A DNA stretch of 39,193 bases from NCBI GenBank assembly GCA_016198045.1, contig JACQJI010000005.1:1-39193 (forward strand), written 5' to 3'. Below the pieces are notes generated by a model. That model searched no databases. It saw only the letters and a program-made list of their open reading frames with translations, and was not told where the DNA came from. The position numbers were made by a program, and so were the translations under genes. Shown here one piece after another: positions 25,593 to 33,369 of the stretch. The stretch's first letter is position 1. Each line of letters starts with the position of its first letter. The stretch comes from Candidatus Doudnabacteria bacterium. GTDB lineage: Bacteria > Patescibacteriota > Doudnabacteria > UBA920 > O2-02-FULL-48-8.

Positions 25593-26786
25593 ATGAGATT
25601 AAGCGACACCATACATCTTTCGCTGGAAAGTTTCAAAAACCGAAAGTCGCGCACTTTGCTGACTATTTTGGGCGTGGGAGTGGGGATTGCCGCGGTATTG
25701 TTTTTGGTCTCGTTGGGCTACGGTTTGCAGCAGATTTTACTGGAGCGCATTACCACGGCCGAGTCGTTTTTGACTCTGGATGTGACCCCGGCTGACAACA
25801 AGGTTATCGCCTTGAATCAAGATACCCTGGAAAAAATTAGCAGGCTTCCCAATGTGGAAAAAGTCAGTCCCCAAGCCAGTTTTACCGCCCAGGTTGCTTT
25901 TGAATCACTGGCTGCGGAAACGGCCTTTCATGTGATTGACCGCAGTTTCTTTGTCTTAAACGGGGTTTTGCCCTCGGTCGGCCGCGATTTTGAAGCAAAC
26001 GACAGCTTTAAGACAGTGGTCAACTTGCGCGTGGCGGAACTGTTTAATGTTGCTCCAGAGCAGATGCTGGGAAAAAAACTGCGGTTCGTGGTGTTTATGC
26101 CAACAACTGGAGAAGAATCCACTCTGCAAACTTTTGAAGTGGATAAGGATTTTGAAATCGTAGGACTTATAGAAGAAGGGGAGCTGCCGCAAGTTTACGT
26201 CTTGGGATCAGATGTGCCGGTGTTGCCGATCACAGAATACCAGTTTGCCAAAGTGAAAGTAAGCGACAGCAAGTTTTTGGATGCGGCTCGGGAACAATTG
26301 TTGGGCATGGGCCTGGTGGTTTCCGCCATTTCAGACGTGGTGGACCAAGCCAACAAGATTTTTGGGATTATCCAGATTGTGCTAGGTATCTTTGGCGTGA
26401 TTGCCGTGATTGTGGCTGCGATCAGCCTGGCCAACACCATGACGATCTCGCTGCTTGAGCGCACGCAGGACATAGGCGTGATGCGCGCGATTGGCGCGTC
26501 CAAAAAGGACATCCGCAACCTCTTTTTGATTGAATCAACCTTGATTGGATTTTCCGGCGGCTTGCTGGGAATCATGATGGGCATGATCATTGCGGAGACT
26601 TTTAACTTCGCGCTTAAGCTTCTGGCCCAGTCTTTGGGCAGCAAGCCCGTGGATTTATTTTTCACCCCGGGCTGGTTTATGCTGTTTATCATGATCTTTT
26701 CTACCAGCGTCGGCTTTATTACCGGCATTCTGCCCGCTAGGCGCGCTGCCCGCTTAAATCCTTTACGTGCATTGCGCTATAAATAA
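25593..26786 (+). CDS. MacB/FtsX-like ABC permease
   Basis: The 397 residues have the layout of a MacB-type permease: a first helix at about 20-42 (RTLLTILGVGVGIAAVLFLVSLGYG), a large extracytoplasmic domain at about 45-255, then three helices near 265-395. The stretch AISLANTMTISLLERTQDIGVMRAIGASKKDIRNLFLIES is characteristic, as is ILPARRAARLNPLRALRYK at the end. ATG 25593 is chosen because GAGGAG (25583-25588) lies 4 nt ahead; a TTG 12 nt upstream would place that site inside the gene. It works with the preceding ATPase. Co-transcription with the surface protein suggests they move or process it, which is an inference. Confidence 0.93.
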   Translation: MRLSDTIHLSLESFKNRKSRTLLTILGVGVGIAAVLFLVSLGYGLQQILLERITTAESFLTLDVTPADNKVIALNQDTLEKISRLPNVEKVSPQASFTAQVAFESLAAETAFHVIDRSFFVLNGVLPSVGRDFEANDSFKTVVNLRVAELFNVAPEQMLGKKLRFVVFMPTTGEESTLQTFEVDKDFEIVGLIEEGELPQVYVLGSDVPVLPITEYQFAKVKVSDSKFLDAAREQLLGMGLVVSAISDVVDQANKIFGIIQIVLGIFGVIAVIVAAISLANTMTISLLERTQDIGVMRAIGASKKDIRNLFLIESTLIGFSGGLLGIMMGMIIAETFNFALKLLAQSLGSKPVDLFFTPGWFMLFIMIFSTSVGFITGILPARRAARLNPLRALRYK

Positions 26787-26790
26787 GGGC

Positions 26791-26819
26791 TTGATAGTTT
26801 GCCTGACACATGCTAAAAT
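26791..26819 (+). promoter_or_regulatory. Promoter of rpsB-tsf
   Basis: TTGATA (26791-26796), 17-nt spacer, TAAAAT (26814-26819). It gives a leader of about 140 nt before rpsB. Confidence 0.65.
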
Positions 26820-26867
26820 ATCCAGGCAATTAATCATACATGCTTTTGGATGACTTTCGGCCTTGTT

Positions 26868-26895
26868 CTAGCTTTTTGTCAGAATGACAGCTAAG
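26868..26895 (+). promoter_or_regulatory. Hairpin in rpsB leader
   Basis: AGCTTTTTGTCAGAATGACAGCT folds with GTCA/TGAC and AGCT/AGCT arms. Long rpsB leaders in other bacteria bind S2 for autoregulation; whether this one does is unknown. Confidence 0.35.
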
Positions 26896-26965
26896 AATCC
26901 GATGTCAGGTGAAGAAAGCAGAAGGGGAAGGCATCAACTTTCCCAAGAAAGGATCAATACAATAA

Positions 26966-27691
26966 GTGAGATCTATTACTCTGATGGAGATGCTGAAAGC
27001 GGGCGTGCATTTCGGCCACAAAAAATCTTTGTGGAATCCCAAGATGGCGCCATATATTTTCACTACCCGCAACAACATCCATATTTTGGATTTGGAAAAA
27101 ACAAAAAATAAGCTAGTGGAAGCGCTGGAATTTGCCTCAGCTGTGGCAGCCCGCGGCGGGACTGTCCTATTTATCGGCACCAAACGGCAGGCCAAAGCCG
27201 CGGTCAGGGCCGCGGCGGAGTCCTGCGGCATGCCCTATGTCGTGGAGCGCTGGCTGGGCGGAACTTTTACCAATTTTCGGACAATCCAAAAAACCGTAAA
27301 AAAGATGGAGAAGTACGAGAAGATGATGGAAAGCGGGGAAATCGCCAAATACACCAAAAAAGAACAGCTGATGATCAAGCGGGAAGTGGAGAAAATGAAA
27401 CTGTTTTTCTCGGGAATCAGGGAAATGAAAAAGCTGCCGGACGCGATTTTTGTCTTTGACGTGAAGTACGACAATATTCCGGTAAAAGAAGCGAGGGCAA
27501 CGAAAGTGAAAGTGGTTGGCTTGGTGGACACCAACGCCGACCCTTCTGAGGTCGATTATCTGATTCCCTCCAATGACGATGCTATAAAAGTTATTGAATT
27601 TATGGGAACAGTCATGGCGGAAGCTGTTAATGAGGGCAAAGCCAAATTCGCCGAGCCTGTTATCACCCCTGAAGCTCAAGAGGTGAAATAA
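26966..27691 (+). CDS. rpsB: Ribosomal protein uS2
   Basis: The 241 residues match S2: MEMLKAGVHFGHKKSLWNPKMAPYIF, FIGTKRQAKAAVRAAAESCG, VERWLGGTFTNFRTIQ, PDAIFVFDVK, and VGLVDTNADPSEVDYLIPSNDDA. A stop codon (TAA, 26963-26965) directly precedes GTG 26966, so GTG is the first possible start. ATG 26984 is the alternative and would fit the usual S2 length equally well. AAAGGA at 26948-26953 is a possible ribosome site for the GTG. It heads the rpsB-tsf operon. Confidence 0.96.
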   Translation: MRSITLMEMLKAGVHFGHKKSLWNPKMAPYIFTTRNNIHILDLEKTKNKLVEALEFASAVAARGGTVLFIGTKRQAKAAVRAAAESCGMPYVVERWLGGTFTNFRTIQKTVKKMEKYEKMMESGEIAKYTKKEQLMIKREVEKMKLFFSGIREMKKLPDAIFVFDVKYDNIPVKEARATKVKVVGLVDTNADPSEVDYLIPSNDDAIKVIEFMGTVMAEAVNEGKAKFAEPVITPEAQEVK

Positions 27692-27695
27692 CAAT

Positions 27696-28151
27696 ATGCA
27701 AATAAGTTCTCAAGACGTCAAAAAATTAAGAGAAGCAACTGGGGCCGGGGTTATTGACGCCAAAAAAGCTTTGGAAGAAGCAGGCAGTTTTGAGGAAGCA
27801 ATTAAGTTGCTTCTTAAGAAAGGCCATGCCAGCGCGGCCAAAAAGTCAGGAAGAAGCGCGCAAGAGGGTGTGATCACTTCCTATATCCACGCCGGGAGCA
27901 AAGTCGGCGTGCTCGTGGAATTGAACTGTGAAACCGATTTTGTGGCCCGCAACGAGGAATTTAAGAAGTTGGCTTCGGAAATCGCCATGCACATAGCAGC
28001 CCTGGATCCTCAAGACGTGACTGAACTGCTCAGCCAGCCTTATGTCCGCGACCCTGGGAAACAAGTGGCAGATTTAGTTGCTGAGCAAGTCGGAAAGCTC
28101 GGAGAGAATATTCAAATCCGAAGATTCACCCGGTTCGTGCTGGGTTCTTAG
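27696..28151 (+). CDS. tsf: Elongation factor Ts, short form
   Basis: It exchanges nucleotide on EF-Tu. The 151 residues hold the N-terminal UBA-like domain (VKKLREATGAGVIDAKKALEE) and the core (GVITSYIHAGSKVGVLVELNCETDFVARNEEFKKLA). The C-terminus (GKLGENIQIRRFTRFVLG) follows almost at once, so the second core subdomain and coiled-coil of the E. coli protein (about 280 residues) are missing. This resembles the short form of Thermus. It starts 4 nt after the rpsB stop. Confidence 0.96.
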   Translation: MQISSQDVKKLREATGAGVIDAKKALEEAGSFEEAIKLLLKKGHASAAKKSGRSAQEGVITSYIHAGSKVGVLVELNCETDFVARNEEFKKLASEIAMHIAALDPQDVTELLSQPYVRDPGKQVADLVAEQVGKLGENIQIRRFTRFVLGS

Positions 28152-28166
28152 GCGGTTGACGAAACC

Positions 28167-28994
28167 ATGCTGGTATTCTTTTGGATCATTCTCATAATCT
28201 CTATCGCCTCCATCGTTTTAATTTTACTCTCCAGACTGCCGTCCGCTTTCGAAATAATGACCAAAGTCAGGGTGGCTCCGGGCCAGCCAGAGAATTTTTG
28301 GCTGTACATCTGGCGCAAGTTTAAAATTTTTTCCAATAAACTTTGGCATTTTATCCTTGAAGCCAAAGACTTGCGCCCTGCGGTAAAATTGACCCTACCC
28401 GTAGAAAAAGTGAAAAGAGCTTTCCGGATCAGGATCCGCTCGGATGAAAATGAGCCGGAGTGGCTGCCGGAAGCCACTGATTCGGTGGAAACCACTAAGA
28501 CCCCGGAAGCGTTGTATTTGGAAGCGATCAAAAAAGATCCGCAGGACAAGGAAGCTTACGAGAATTTGGGCCGGCTTTATCTGCAGGAAAAAAACTACAC
28601 GGAAGCGGCCGAGATTTTCGAATACCTGACCAAATTCGATCCGGGACGCGACACTTACTTCAGCAACCTGGCTTTAAGCTATTACTCACAGCAGCAATAC
28701 CCGCAAGCCGCCTCGGCTTACGAGAAAGCTTTGAATATCAACAACAAAATTCCGGCCCGGTGGATCAACCTGGGCCTAAGTTTTATGGCTCAAGGCGAGT
28801 ACGGCAAAGCGATCAAGGCCGTGACTTGCGCCCTGGAGCTGGACAAACGGAATGTTAATTACCTGATGTTGCTTGCTGACCTGTATCTGAGGGCTCATAA
28901 TCAAATACGGGCGGAACAAATATTTATGCAGATTTTGGAAATGGAACCGACGAACCGAGCGGCGAGAGAGAAGCTTATGAGAATAAGAATGTAA
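28167..28994 (+). CDS. Membrane-anchored TPR protein
   Basis: The 275 residues have an N-terminal membrane helix at about 2-24 (VFFWIILIISIASIVLILLS), a basic juxtamembrane part and, from about 112, tetratricopeptide repeats. The repeat signatures are EAYENLGRLYLQEKNYTEAA, YFSNLALSYYSQQQYPQAAS, ARWINLGLSFMAQGEYGKAI and NYLMLLADLYLRAHNQIRAE. TPRs scaffold protein complexes; the partner is unknown. It lies 15 nt after tsf and may share its transcript. Confidence 0.88.
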   Translation: MLVFFWIILIISIASIVLILLSRLPSAFEIMTKVRVAPGQPENFWLYIWRKFKIFSNKLWHFILEAKDLRPAVKLTLPVEKVKRAFRIRIRSDENEPEWLPEATDSVETTKTPEALYLEAIKKDPQDKEAYENLGRLYLQEKNYTEAAEIFEYLTKFDPGRDTYFSNLALSYYSQQQYPQAASAYEKALNINNKIPARWINLGLSFMAQGEYGKAIKAVTCALELDKRNVNYLMLLADLYLRAHNQIRAEQIFMQILEMEPTNRAAREKLMRIRM

Positions 28995-29022
28995 AAAGCG
29001 GTGCGGCGACAGGCCTGCTAAA

Positions 29023-29190
29023 CCGCTCGGGCTAGCCGGCAAAAACTACCGGTCGTCAAAATTCGGCATTAAGCACGAATTTTGCGACCTGCGTTCTCGA
29101 TCGGATGAGCCGATCTGCGAAAGCTAGTTTTTGCGACTAGCCCTCGCTCATAAAAATAAATCGCGTCACCCGTCGCTCTTGCCACGAGAC
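29023..29190. repeat. Repeat family C, copy 1
   Basis: The left arm GGCTAGCCGGCAAAAACTA (29031-29049) and TAGTTTTTGCGACTAGCC (about 29126-29143) are inverted. A central inverted pair, CAAAATTCG and CGAATTTTG, lies between them. The right flank ATCGCGTCACCCGTCGCT recurs at 36717. The gap 28995-29228 holds this repeat and a tRNA promoter, no gene. Confidence 0.7.
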
Positions 29191-29207
29191 AAAAACTTTG
29201 CTAAAAT
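29179..29207 (+). promoter_or_regulatory. Promoter of the tRNA-Thr/tRNA-Tyr pair
   Basis: TTGCCA (29179-29184), 17-nt spacer, TAAAAT (29202-29207), 21 nt before tRNA-Thr. Confidence 0.65.
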
Positions 29208-29228
29208 GTTATACTTGAAATAGAAATG

Positions 29229-29303
29229 GCCGAAGTAGCTCAGTGGCAGAGCAACTGTTTTGTAAACAGTAGGTCGTGGGTTCAAGTCCCACCTTCGGCT
29301 CCA
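29229..29303 (+). tRNA. tRNA-Thr(TGT)
   Basis: Acceptor GCCGAAG pairs with CTTCGGC. The anticodon stem-loop ACTGT-TTTGTAA-ACAGT has anticodon TGT. T arm GTGGG TTCAAGT CCCAC. The discriminator is T and CCA is encoded. Confidence 0.97.
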
Positions 29304-29318
29304 GAAAAATTAAAACGT

Positions 29319-29405
29319 GGGCAGGTGGCAGAGTGGTCAATTGCACCTGACTGTAAATCAGGCGCCCTTGCGGCTACGGGGGTTCGAATCCCTCCCTGCC
29401 CACCA
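29319..29405 (+). tRNA. tRNA-Tyr(GTA)
   Basis: Acceptor GGGCAGG pairs with CCTGCCC. The anticodon stem-loop CCTGA-CTGTAAA-TCAGG has anticodon GTA. It has the long variable arm of class II tRNAs, discriminator A and encoded CCA. Confidence 0.97.
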
Positions 29406-29449
29406 AAAATTTTAAAAATATCTTTGAAGGCACTTTTTATTTTACTTGT

Positions 29450-29462
29450 TTTATGCTATAAT
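29450..29462 (+). promoter_or_regulatory. Promoter of the two-component cluster
   Basis: Extended -10 TGCTATAAT (29454-29462) with a weak -35 region (TTTTTA, 29434-29439). The leader has a GTCTG/CAGAC hairpin and AAGGA 9 nt before the receiver gene. Confidence 0.55.
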
Positions 29463-29537
29463 AATAAAGCTTAATTAGCTTAATATCGTCTGTTTAATCA
29501 GACAGCGAAACAAAAGCGAAACAAAAAGGAATATAAT

Positions 29538-29945
29538 ATGGATCCAAACAAAGTCAAAATATTGATTGTGGAAGACGAGGAGATTCTCCTAACCGCCTTA
29601 TCTGAAGAGCTGAAACAGCAAGGATTTGAAACGGTGGGGGCCAAGGACGGAGTGGAGGGCGTGGCTATGGCCAGTTCCGAAAAACCCGACCTGATCCTTT
29701 TGGATCTGGTTATGCCCCGGATGGATGGGATTTCGGCTCTTAAGGAAATCAAAGCCAACAGCGAAACCAAAGATATTCCCGTGGTGATTCTGACCAATCT
29801 TTCGGATTACGACAAGGTTTCGGATGCGCTGTCCTTGGGTGCCATGGATTATTTGGTCAAAGCCAACTATCGGTTGGAAGAATTGGTTGGGAAAATAAAA
29901 ACCGTGCTTGAAAGAAAAGCTGACCCTAAGTCGGCCGCTATGTGA
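29538..29945 (+). CDS. Single-domain response regulator (receiver)
   Basis: The 135 residues form one CheY-like receiver. The acidic pair is E12-D13 (IVEDEE), the phospho-acceptor is D56 (LILLDLVMP), the switch Thr is in VVILTN and the conserved Lys is in YLVKAN. There is no output domain, so it would signal by protein contact. ATG 29538 follows AAGGA by 9 nt, one of the clearer Shine-Dalgarno sites here. Two histidine kinases in the same cluster are likely partners. Confidence 0.93.
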   Translation: MDPNKVKILIVEDEEILLTALSEELKQQGFETVGAKDGVEGVAMASSEKPDLILLDLVMPRMDGISALKEIKANSETKDIPVVILTNLSDYDKVSDALSLGAMDYLVKANYRLEELVGKIKTVLERKADPKSAAM

Positions 29946-29946
29946 A

Positions 29947-30213
29947 ATGGCTGAACTCATAGAGTATAAAAATTTGATCAATGATATCATCGCCAAACAG
30001 ATTTTGATTTTGGGACCGGACATTGTCCTGCTTAAGGCAAGAAACGTGCCCGGCTTGAAAATTTCCAACAATGGCGAAGTTCTTGATTTGGCGGGAGACC
30101 CGCAGGAAATTTTGCAGCATTTGATTGATGAGTATATCGCTTTGTCAGGGCAAATCGTCAAAAACATTTTAAATCCGGTGTTTGCCAAATACCCCGACAT
30201 AAAAATTAAATAA
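29947..30213 (+). CDS. Uncharacterised 88-residue protein of the two-component cluster
   Basis: ATG 29947 comes 1 nt after the receiver stop, so I take this start rather than one inside the receiver gene. The sequence runs MAELIEYKNLINDIIAKQIL, then a short beta-like part (VPGLKISNNGEVLDL) and a helix with DEYIALSGQIVKNILNPVF. There is no membrane segment or known motif. Its tight coupling to the receiver suggests a shared signalling role (inference). Confidence 0.75.
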   Translation: MAELIEYKNLINDIIAKQILILGPDIVLLKARNVPGLKISNNGEVLDLAGDPQEILQHLIDEYIALSGQIVKNILNPVFAKYPDIKIK

Positions 30214-30223
30214 TTCCCAAACT

Positions 30224-30514
30224 ATGGAATTTAACATTTTAATCCAGGGCATTATCATTGCTATTTTGATCGGCATGTTTTATAACATTTGGGTTTCCTC
30301 CCGCGCTTATGGCGGAATTATCGGGTCGGCAGTAAAGTGGTTGGGTCTTGGCATGCTGTTTATCACAATTTCCGTGATCGAAAAAGCCTTGCTTAATTAC
30401 GGCATCATCACCGCCAATTTAGAGCTAAATCTGGCCCAGGATATTTTGACCCTGATCGGTCTGTTCTTTTTGGCAATTGGTTTCTCAACGCTTGCCCGCG
30501 CGGCCAAAACCTAA
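30224..30514 (+). CDS. Small three-helix membrane protein of the two-component cluster
   Basis: The 96 residues contain three hydrophobic helices (about 5-22, 37-57 and 72-92) with short loops. No family is recognised. It lies 10 nt after the 88-residue gene and before the kinase genes, so it may be a membrane sensor or helper for the kinases (inference). Confidence 0.75.
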   Translation: MEFNILIQGIIIAILIGMFYNIWVSSRAYGGIIGSAVKWLGLGMLFITISVIEKALLNYGIITANLELNLAQDILTLIGLFFLAIGFSTLARAAKT

Positions 30515-30529
30515 ATCCTTGAAAGAAAA

Positions 30530-30867
30530 CCAGGTACTGAAAATTTGACTCGCGATTATGTTTTATTACGTCTACGTTTTGCAAAGTTTGAGGTTCAAAG
30601 ACAAGCTGTATATAGGTTCAACGCCAGATCTTAAGAAACGAGTGGCAAAACATAACGCGGCGGTTAATTTTTCGACCAGAGCATATGCCCCTTGGCGCTT
30701 AATTTTCTACGAGTCTTATTTATATAAAGAAGACGCCCTAAGGCGAGAAAAGTATCTTAAGACCAACAAAGGCTCCAGAGTTATCAAAAATATGCTGAGA
30801 GACTATTTTTATCACACCAGATCAACCGTGAGTGGTCGAAAAATTAAGTCAAATTTCTAGTACCTGG
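30530..30867. mobile_element. Family A element carrying a GIY-YIG gene, 338 bp
   Basis: Left arm CCAGGTACTGAAAATTTGAC (30530-30549); right arm GTCAAATTTCTAGTACCTGG (30848-30867). They are complementary at 18 of 20 positions, the mismatch being GA versus AG. The only gene inside is the GIY-YIG nuclease, whose stop codon lies in the right arm. AAAA flanks both ends, which is a weak target-duplication candidate. The same arms recur in at least four protein-less elements and one solo copy in this window. Confidence 0.7.
30558..30860 (+). CDS. GIY-YIG nuclease-domain protein
   Basis: The 100 residues form one GIY-YIG domain: YYVYVL (3-8), YIGST (18-22), catalytic-type R28 in LKKRVAKHN, and E64 in ALRREKYLK. 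Relatives (UvrC N-domain, Slx1/URI type) cut DNA; small stand-alone members are often of unknown role. It sits in the two-component cluster, flanked by inverted repeats 8 nt before its ATG and overlapping its stop (TAG 30858-30860). This placement suggests it is part of a mobile element rather than of the signalling operon. Confidence 0.9.
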   Translation: MFYYVYVLQSLRFKDKLYIGSTPDLKKRVAKHNAAVNFSTRAYAPWRLIFYESYLYKEDALRREKYLKTNKGSRVIKNMLRDYFYHTRSTVSGRKIKSNF

Positions 30868-30870
30868 AAA

Positions 30871-32625
30871 ATGAATCAGCAATTCGTAACCATTTTATTT
30901 TTCGTATTGGCAATCTATACCGTGATTGTCATTATTTTTATTTGGTGGGAAAATCGCATCATTCGGCACAGACTTTTGGGCAAAGAAAGCGAAATGAACC
31001 GGCGGATGTACGAAGTTTCCATCCTCAAGGAACTGGGGGATAGGATTGGCTATTCGCTCAATGTTCAGAAAATAGTTGACATTATCACCGGATCGCTGCG
31101 CAAACTTTTGGAGTATTCGACCGTATCGTATCTCTTGTTGTCCGATGAAGGGCGGATTATTTATCATGTCGTCTTGGAAGAATCCGTCAACCAGCAGTTT
31201 TTGATGGACGTCAAAAGGCGGATGATGACCGCGTTTTCCACGCTGGTCAGCAACGACATTCCTGAACAGGATTTGGACGAAAGCGTTTCCGGCACCATCA
31301 CCGACGAAAGCAATCACGGAGTGGTCAAATCTTTCTTCAACGTGCCCATTGTCATCAATAGTCAACCGATCGGACTGCTCAACGTCGCTTCCACTAAGGA
31401 AGGTTTGTACCAGGAAGAAGAGATGACCATTCTTTATGCCATAATGAACCAAGCTTCCACCGCCGTGACCAAGCTCGAAGGGATCCTGACCCAAGAAAAG
31501 GGCAAGCTCAATGCCATGGTTTCTTCCATGGCCGACGGAGTGTTTATGATTGACACGAGAAACAGGCTCTTGGTGATCAATCCAGCCGCTCGGGAAATGT
31601 TGGGAATTGCCAGAGCTGGACAGCCGACGATCTTTGATGTTTTGGACGCCTTGGCCTCCAAACTTGATTTGAGAACCAAGATTGAGGAGTCGATGAAACA
31701 GGACCGCCTGGTGGTGGAAGAGCAAATCGGGGTGGGCAGCAGGGTTTTGCGAATCCTGATCAGCCCGGTGAAGGATGCTGACAACAAACCGTTGGGTGCC
31801 GTAGTTCTGTTCCACGATATCACCAAGGAGAAGGCGATCGAGAAGATGCGAGAAGATTTTACTTCCATGATGGTTCACGAATTGCGCAGCCCGCTGACAG
31901 GAATCAGATCCATTGCCAATCTGCTGAAGGAAGAGAAAATAAAAAACGAGCAAAAGAAGTATCAGGAGTTCGTGGATTTAATTGTCACCAATTCAGCTTC
32001 CATGCTGGATTTGGTCAATGATCTTTTGGATGTCGCTAAGCTTGAAGCCGGCAAATTTCAAGTCATGAAGAAAACCACTGATTTGGCTGCGGTGCTGCGG
32101 CAAAAAACCTCATCATTTAAATCGCTGGCCCAAGAAAATCATTTGGTTTTGGAAGAAAAAGTTGAATCAGATTTGCCAACTTTACAGCTTGATGAAGCCA
32201 AAATCGGGCAGGTTTTGAATAATTTATTATCCAATGCCATCAAATTTACGGAAAAAGGGAAGGTAATAGTGTCAGCGTTTGTGCTTAAGGCCGGGGGCGA
32301 TTTGCTGGAAAGAACCGCTTCCTTGGGCATGATCTGGCCCGGTATAAAGGGCAGTTTGAGGTTAGATGAGGACTGTCTCTTGGTCGCCGTGATCGATAGC
32401 GGAATCGGAATTCCGGAAGATCAGCTTTCTAAACTGTTCAATAAATTTACTCAGCTCGAACAGACTGCGGTGGACAAAAAGGGCACGGGCTTGGGGCTGG
32501 TGATTAGCAAAGGAATCATAGAGGCTCACGGCGGTCAGGTAGGTGTGTTTTCTGAAGTAGGAAAAGGTTCGGTATTTTATTTCACTCTCCCGCTAAATAA
32601 TAATCATGACAAAGAAAAAATCTGA
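30871..32625 (+). CDS. Membrane sensor histidine kinase (TM-GAF-PAS-HisKA-HATPase)
   Basis: From ATG 30871 it has 584 residues. An earlier GTG would begin inside the GIY-YIG element, so I prefer the ATG 3 nt after it. Domains in order: one membrane helix at about 4-26, a helical linker, a GAF-like domain about 60-210, a PAS-like domain about 215-325, HisKA with H336 (MMVHELRSPLTGIRS), and HATPase with N box QVLNNLLSNAIKFTEKG, G1 VIDSGIGIP and G2 GTGLGLVISKG. It would phosphorylate the receiver at 29538. The 3' end overlaps the next kinase gene by 20 nt. Confidence 0.93.
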   Translation: MNQQFVTILFFVLAIYTVIVIIFIWWENRIIRHRLLGKESEMNRRMYEVSILKELGDRIGYSLNVQKIVDIITGSLRKLLEYSTVSYLLLSDEGRIIYHVVLEESVNQQFLMDVKRRMMTAFSTLVSNDIPEQDLDESVSGTITDESNHGVVKSFFNVPIVINSQPIGLLNVASTKEGLYQEEEMTILYAIMNQASTAVTKLEGILTQEKGKLNAMVSSMADGVFMIDTRNRLLVINPAAREMLGIARAGQPTIFDVLDALASKLDLRTKIEESMKQDRLVVEEQIGVGSRVLRILISPVKDADNKPLGAVVLFHDITKEKAIEKMREDFTSMMVHELRSPLTGIRSIANLLKEEKIKNEQKKYQEFVDLIVTNSASMLDLVNDLLDVAKLEAGKFQVMKKTTDLAAVLRQKTSSFKSLAQENHLVLEEKVESDLPTLQLDEAKIGQVLNNLLSNAIKFTEKGKVIVSAFVLKAGGDLLERTASLGMIWPGIKGSLRLDEDCLLVAVIDSGIGIPEDQLSKLFNKFTQLEQTAVDKKGTGLGLVISKGIIEAHGGQVGVFSEVGKGSVFYFTLPLNNNHDKEKI

Positions 32626-33325
32626 AAAAAAATCAAACGGCAGGCTGCAATCGGACTTCATAACCCTTACTTCACATCAACTCAGAACACCACTATCTGG
32701 CGTGAAGTGGCTTTTGGAATTGCTCCAGTCGGACGGGACTAATCTTAACAAGAAGCAAAAAGATTTACTGCAAAAGATTTATTCATCCAACGAGCGGATG
32801 ATTGCGTTGGTCAACGATCTGCTCGAAGTTTCTAGGATCGAAGCTGGCGAGAGCAAGTTGTATCTGCAGCCGACCGATTTAGCTCCGATTATCCGTGGAC
32901 TGCTCAAGGAAAAAGAAGACCAGATCAAAAAAAAGCGGATCAAGGTTGCCCTGATTGTGGAACAAGAACCGCTGCCACTGGTGCGGACCGAACCGAACAA
33001 AATCAGGCAAGCGCTTGGAAACCTGGTTTCTAATGCTATCTCTTACACGCCGGAAAGCGGTTCGGTCAGCATTGCTCTTAGCGTGCAGGATGGGACAATT
33101 CTAGTCAGCATCAAAGACACTGGCGTGGGGATTCCCAAAGAGGAGCAGAAGCAGGTGTTTACTAAATTTTTCCGGGGCACGAATATCTTGAATTTCGAAA
33201 CCAACGGCACGGGCTTGGGGCTTTATATCACCAAAGCCTTCGTGGAAGCCTCGGGCGGCCGGATTTGGTTTAGGTCCGAGGAAAACAAGGGCACTACTTT
33301 TTACTTCACGCTCCCGATTGCGTAA
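32606..33325 (+). CDS. Soluble histidine kinase (HisKA-HATPase only)
   Basis: The 239 residues have a lysine-rich start and then HisKA with H24 (LTSHQLRTPLSGVKW), and HATPase with N box QALGNLVSNAISYTPESG, G1 IKDTGVGIP and G2 GTGLGLYITKAF. There is no sensor or membrane part, so it probably depends on another protein for input. It overlaps the previous kinase gene by 20 nt in another frame, implying coupled translation of two kinases. Confidence 0.93.
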   Translation: MTKKKSEKKSNGRLQSDFITLTSHQLRTPLSGVKWLLELLQSDGTNLNKKQKDLLQKIYSSNERMIALVNDLLEVSRIEAGESKLYLQPTDLAPIIRGLLKEKEDQIKKKRIKVALIVEQEPLPLVRTEPNKIRQALGNLVSNAISYTPESGSVSIALSVQDGTILVSIKDTGVGIPKEEQKQVFTKFFRGTNILNFETNGTGLGLYITKAFVEASGGRIWFRSEENKGTTFYFTLPIA

Positions 33326-33350
33326 TACGCTCGGGCTAGCCGGTAGTTTT
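33326..33350. repeat. Repeat family C, fragment
   Basis: CGCTCGGGCTAGCCGG (33328-33343) is shared with 29025-29040, and GGTAGTTTTGCAA has its inverse at 36594. It lies in the 44-nt gap between convergent genes. Confidence 0.6.
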
Positions 33351-33369
33351 GCAATCTGTGCCGAGACTC

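Noticed and set aside
26884..27111. A 75-codon frame before and across the rpsB start
   Set aside because: It overlaps the conserved S2 N-terminus in another frame and has no recognisable features; the uS2 frame is certain.
27696..28151. EF-Ts as a truncated pseudogene
   Set aside because: The frame is intact, with conserved core motifs and a proper C-terminal end; short EF-Ts forms are known and fit the organism type.
29031..29143. Family C repeat as a rho-independent terminator for the TPR gene
   Set aside because: Hairpins are present but no T-run follows on the plus strand within a useful distance.
30832..30870. An upstream GTG start for the first histidine kinase
   Set aside because: It would add 13 residues encoded by the GIY-YIG gene end and the right inverted repeat. 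ATG 30871 directly precedes the membrane helix and is outside the element.
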